Shown here: one piece after another, positions 28,709 to 28,802 of the stretch
Numbering within the stretch: the stretch's first letter is position 1
Layout: the number at the start of each line of letters is the position of its first letter
NCBI GenBank assembly: GCA_003988855.1
Contig: QYAI01000235.1
Coordinates: 1-28,802, forward strand
Direction of reading: 5' to 3'
DNA length: 28,802 nucleotides
Source: Arachnopeziza araneosa
Lineage: Eukaryota; Ascomycota; Leotiomycetes; Helotiales; Arachnopezizaceae
Made by a program: the position numbers and the translations under genes
The notes under the pieces: model-generated
What the model saw: the letters and a program-made list of their open reading frames with translations, nothing else
Told to the model about the DNA's origin: nothing
The model's database searches: none

Positions 28709-28802
28709 TGAGCAGGATATCACGTGAATGAAATGTCATGCGTGGACAGCTCGGGCATAAGAACCTCATTTCCGGAGGGTGGAGAATAAGGGGCACATTC
28801 AG
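28709..28802. other. Right edge of the window
   Basis: These 94 bases follow the transposase relic and show no gene. They do not continue the transposase frame. Confidence 0.5.

Overview
This window is eukaryotic nuclear DNA from a filamentous ascomycete (Pezizomycotina, probably a leotiomycete-like plant-associated fungus). The evidence is short GT-AG introns of about 42-96 nt with CTRAY-type branch points, a Zn2Cys6 regulator, a 2EXR-domain gene, a DUF7907-type secreted protein, a retinal-free opsin, and pogo/Fot1-type transposase relics whose stop codons are all explained by C:G-to-T:A transitions (RIP-like). The species placement is inference. No bacterial operon, CRISPR array, rRNA or convincing tRNA is seen.

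Layout. 1-3.0 kb: one two-exon hypothetical gene on the minus strand and fragmentary reading frames. 3.3-4.3 kb: a four-exon cytosolic-type protein of unknown function built as two similar halves. 4.8-5.9 kb: a complete but internally deleted pogo/Fot1-like DNA transposon with TA target duplication, long inverted repeats and a stop-riddled transposase frame. 6.2-7.1 kb: a frameshifted 2EXR-domain gene. 8.1-11.0 kb: two small secreted-protein genes on the minus strand, one with eight cysteines and one of DUF7907 type. 12.0-14.0 kb: a decayed Gfd2/YDR514C-like DEDD-nuclease gene, tail-to-tail and overlapping with a Zn2Cys6 transcription factor. 14.6-15.5 kb: an HSP30/YRO2-like opsin-related membrane protein without the retinal lysine.

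15.9-19.0 kb is the conserved core: the DEAD-box helicase Rrp3 and the Brix-domain factor Ssf1/Peter Pan are transcribed divergently from a 175-bp shared promoter region. Rrp3 belongs to 18S pre-rRNA processing and Ssf1 to the pre-60S pathway, so the pair couples both branches of ribosome biogenesis. 20.3-23.0 kb: a low-complexity protein with a C-terminal cysteine cluster, and a coiled-coil protein built on an exact 11-residue repeat. 23.0-25.4 kb: poorly resolved reading frames on both strands. 26.4-27.1 kb: a three-exon CTR-family copper transporter. The right end holds a heavily mutated pogo-type transposase N-terminus.

The most interesting items are the 11-residue-repeat protein, the two-fold-repeat protein, the nuclease relic with eroded catalytic residues, the asymmetric transposon inverted repeat, and the divergent ribosome-biogenesis pair. 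I did not find a clearly new multi-gene system. Exon boundaries were worked out by hand from splice signals and frame continuity and have not been checked against transcripts.
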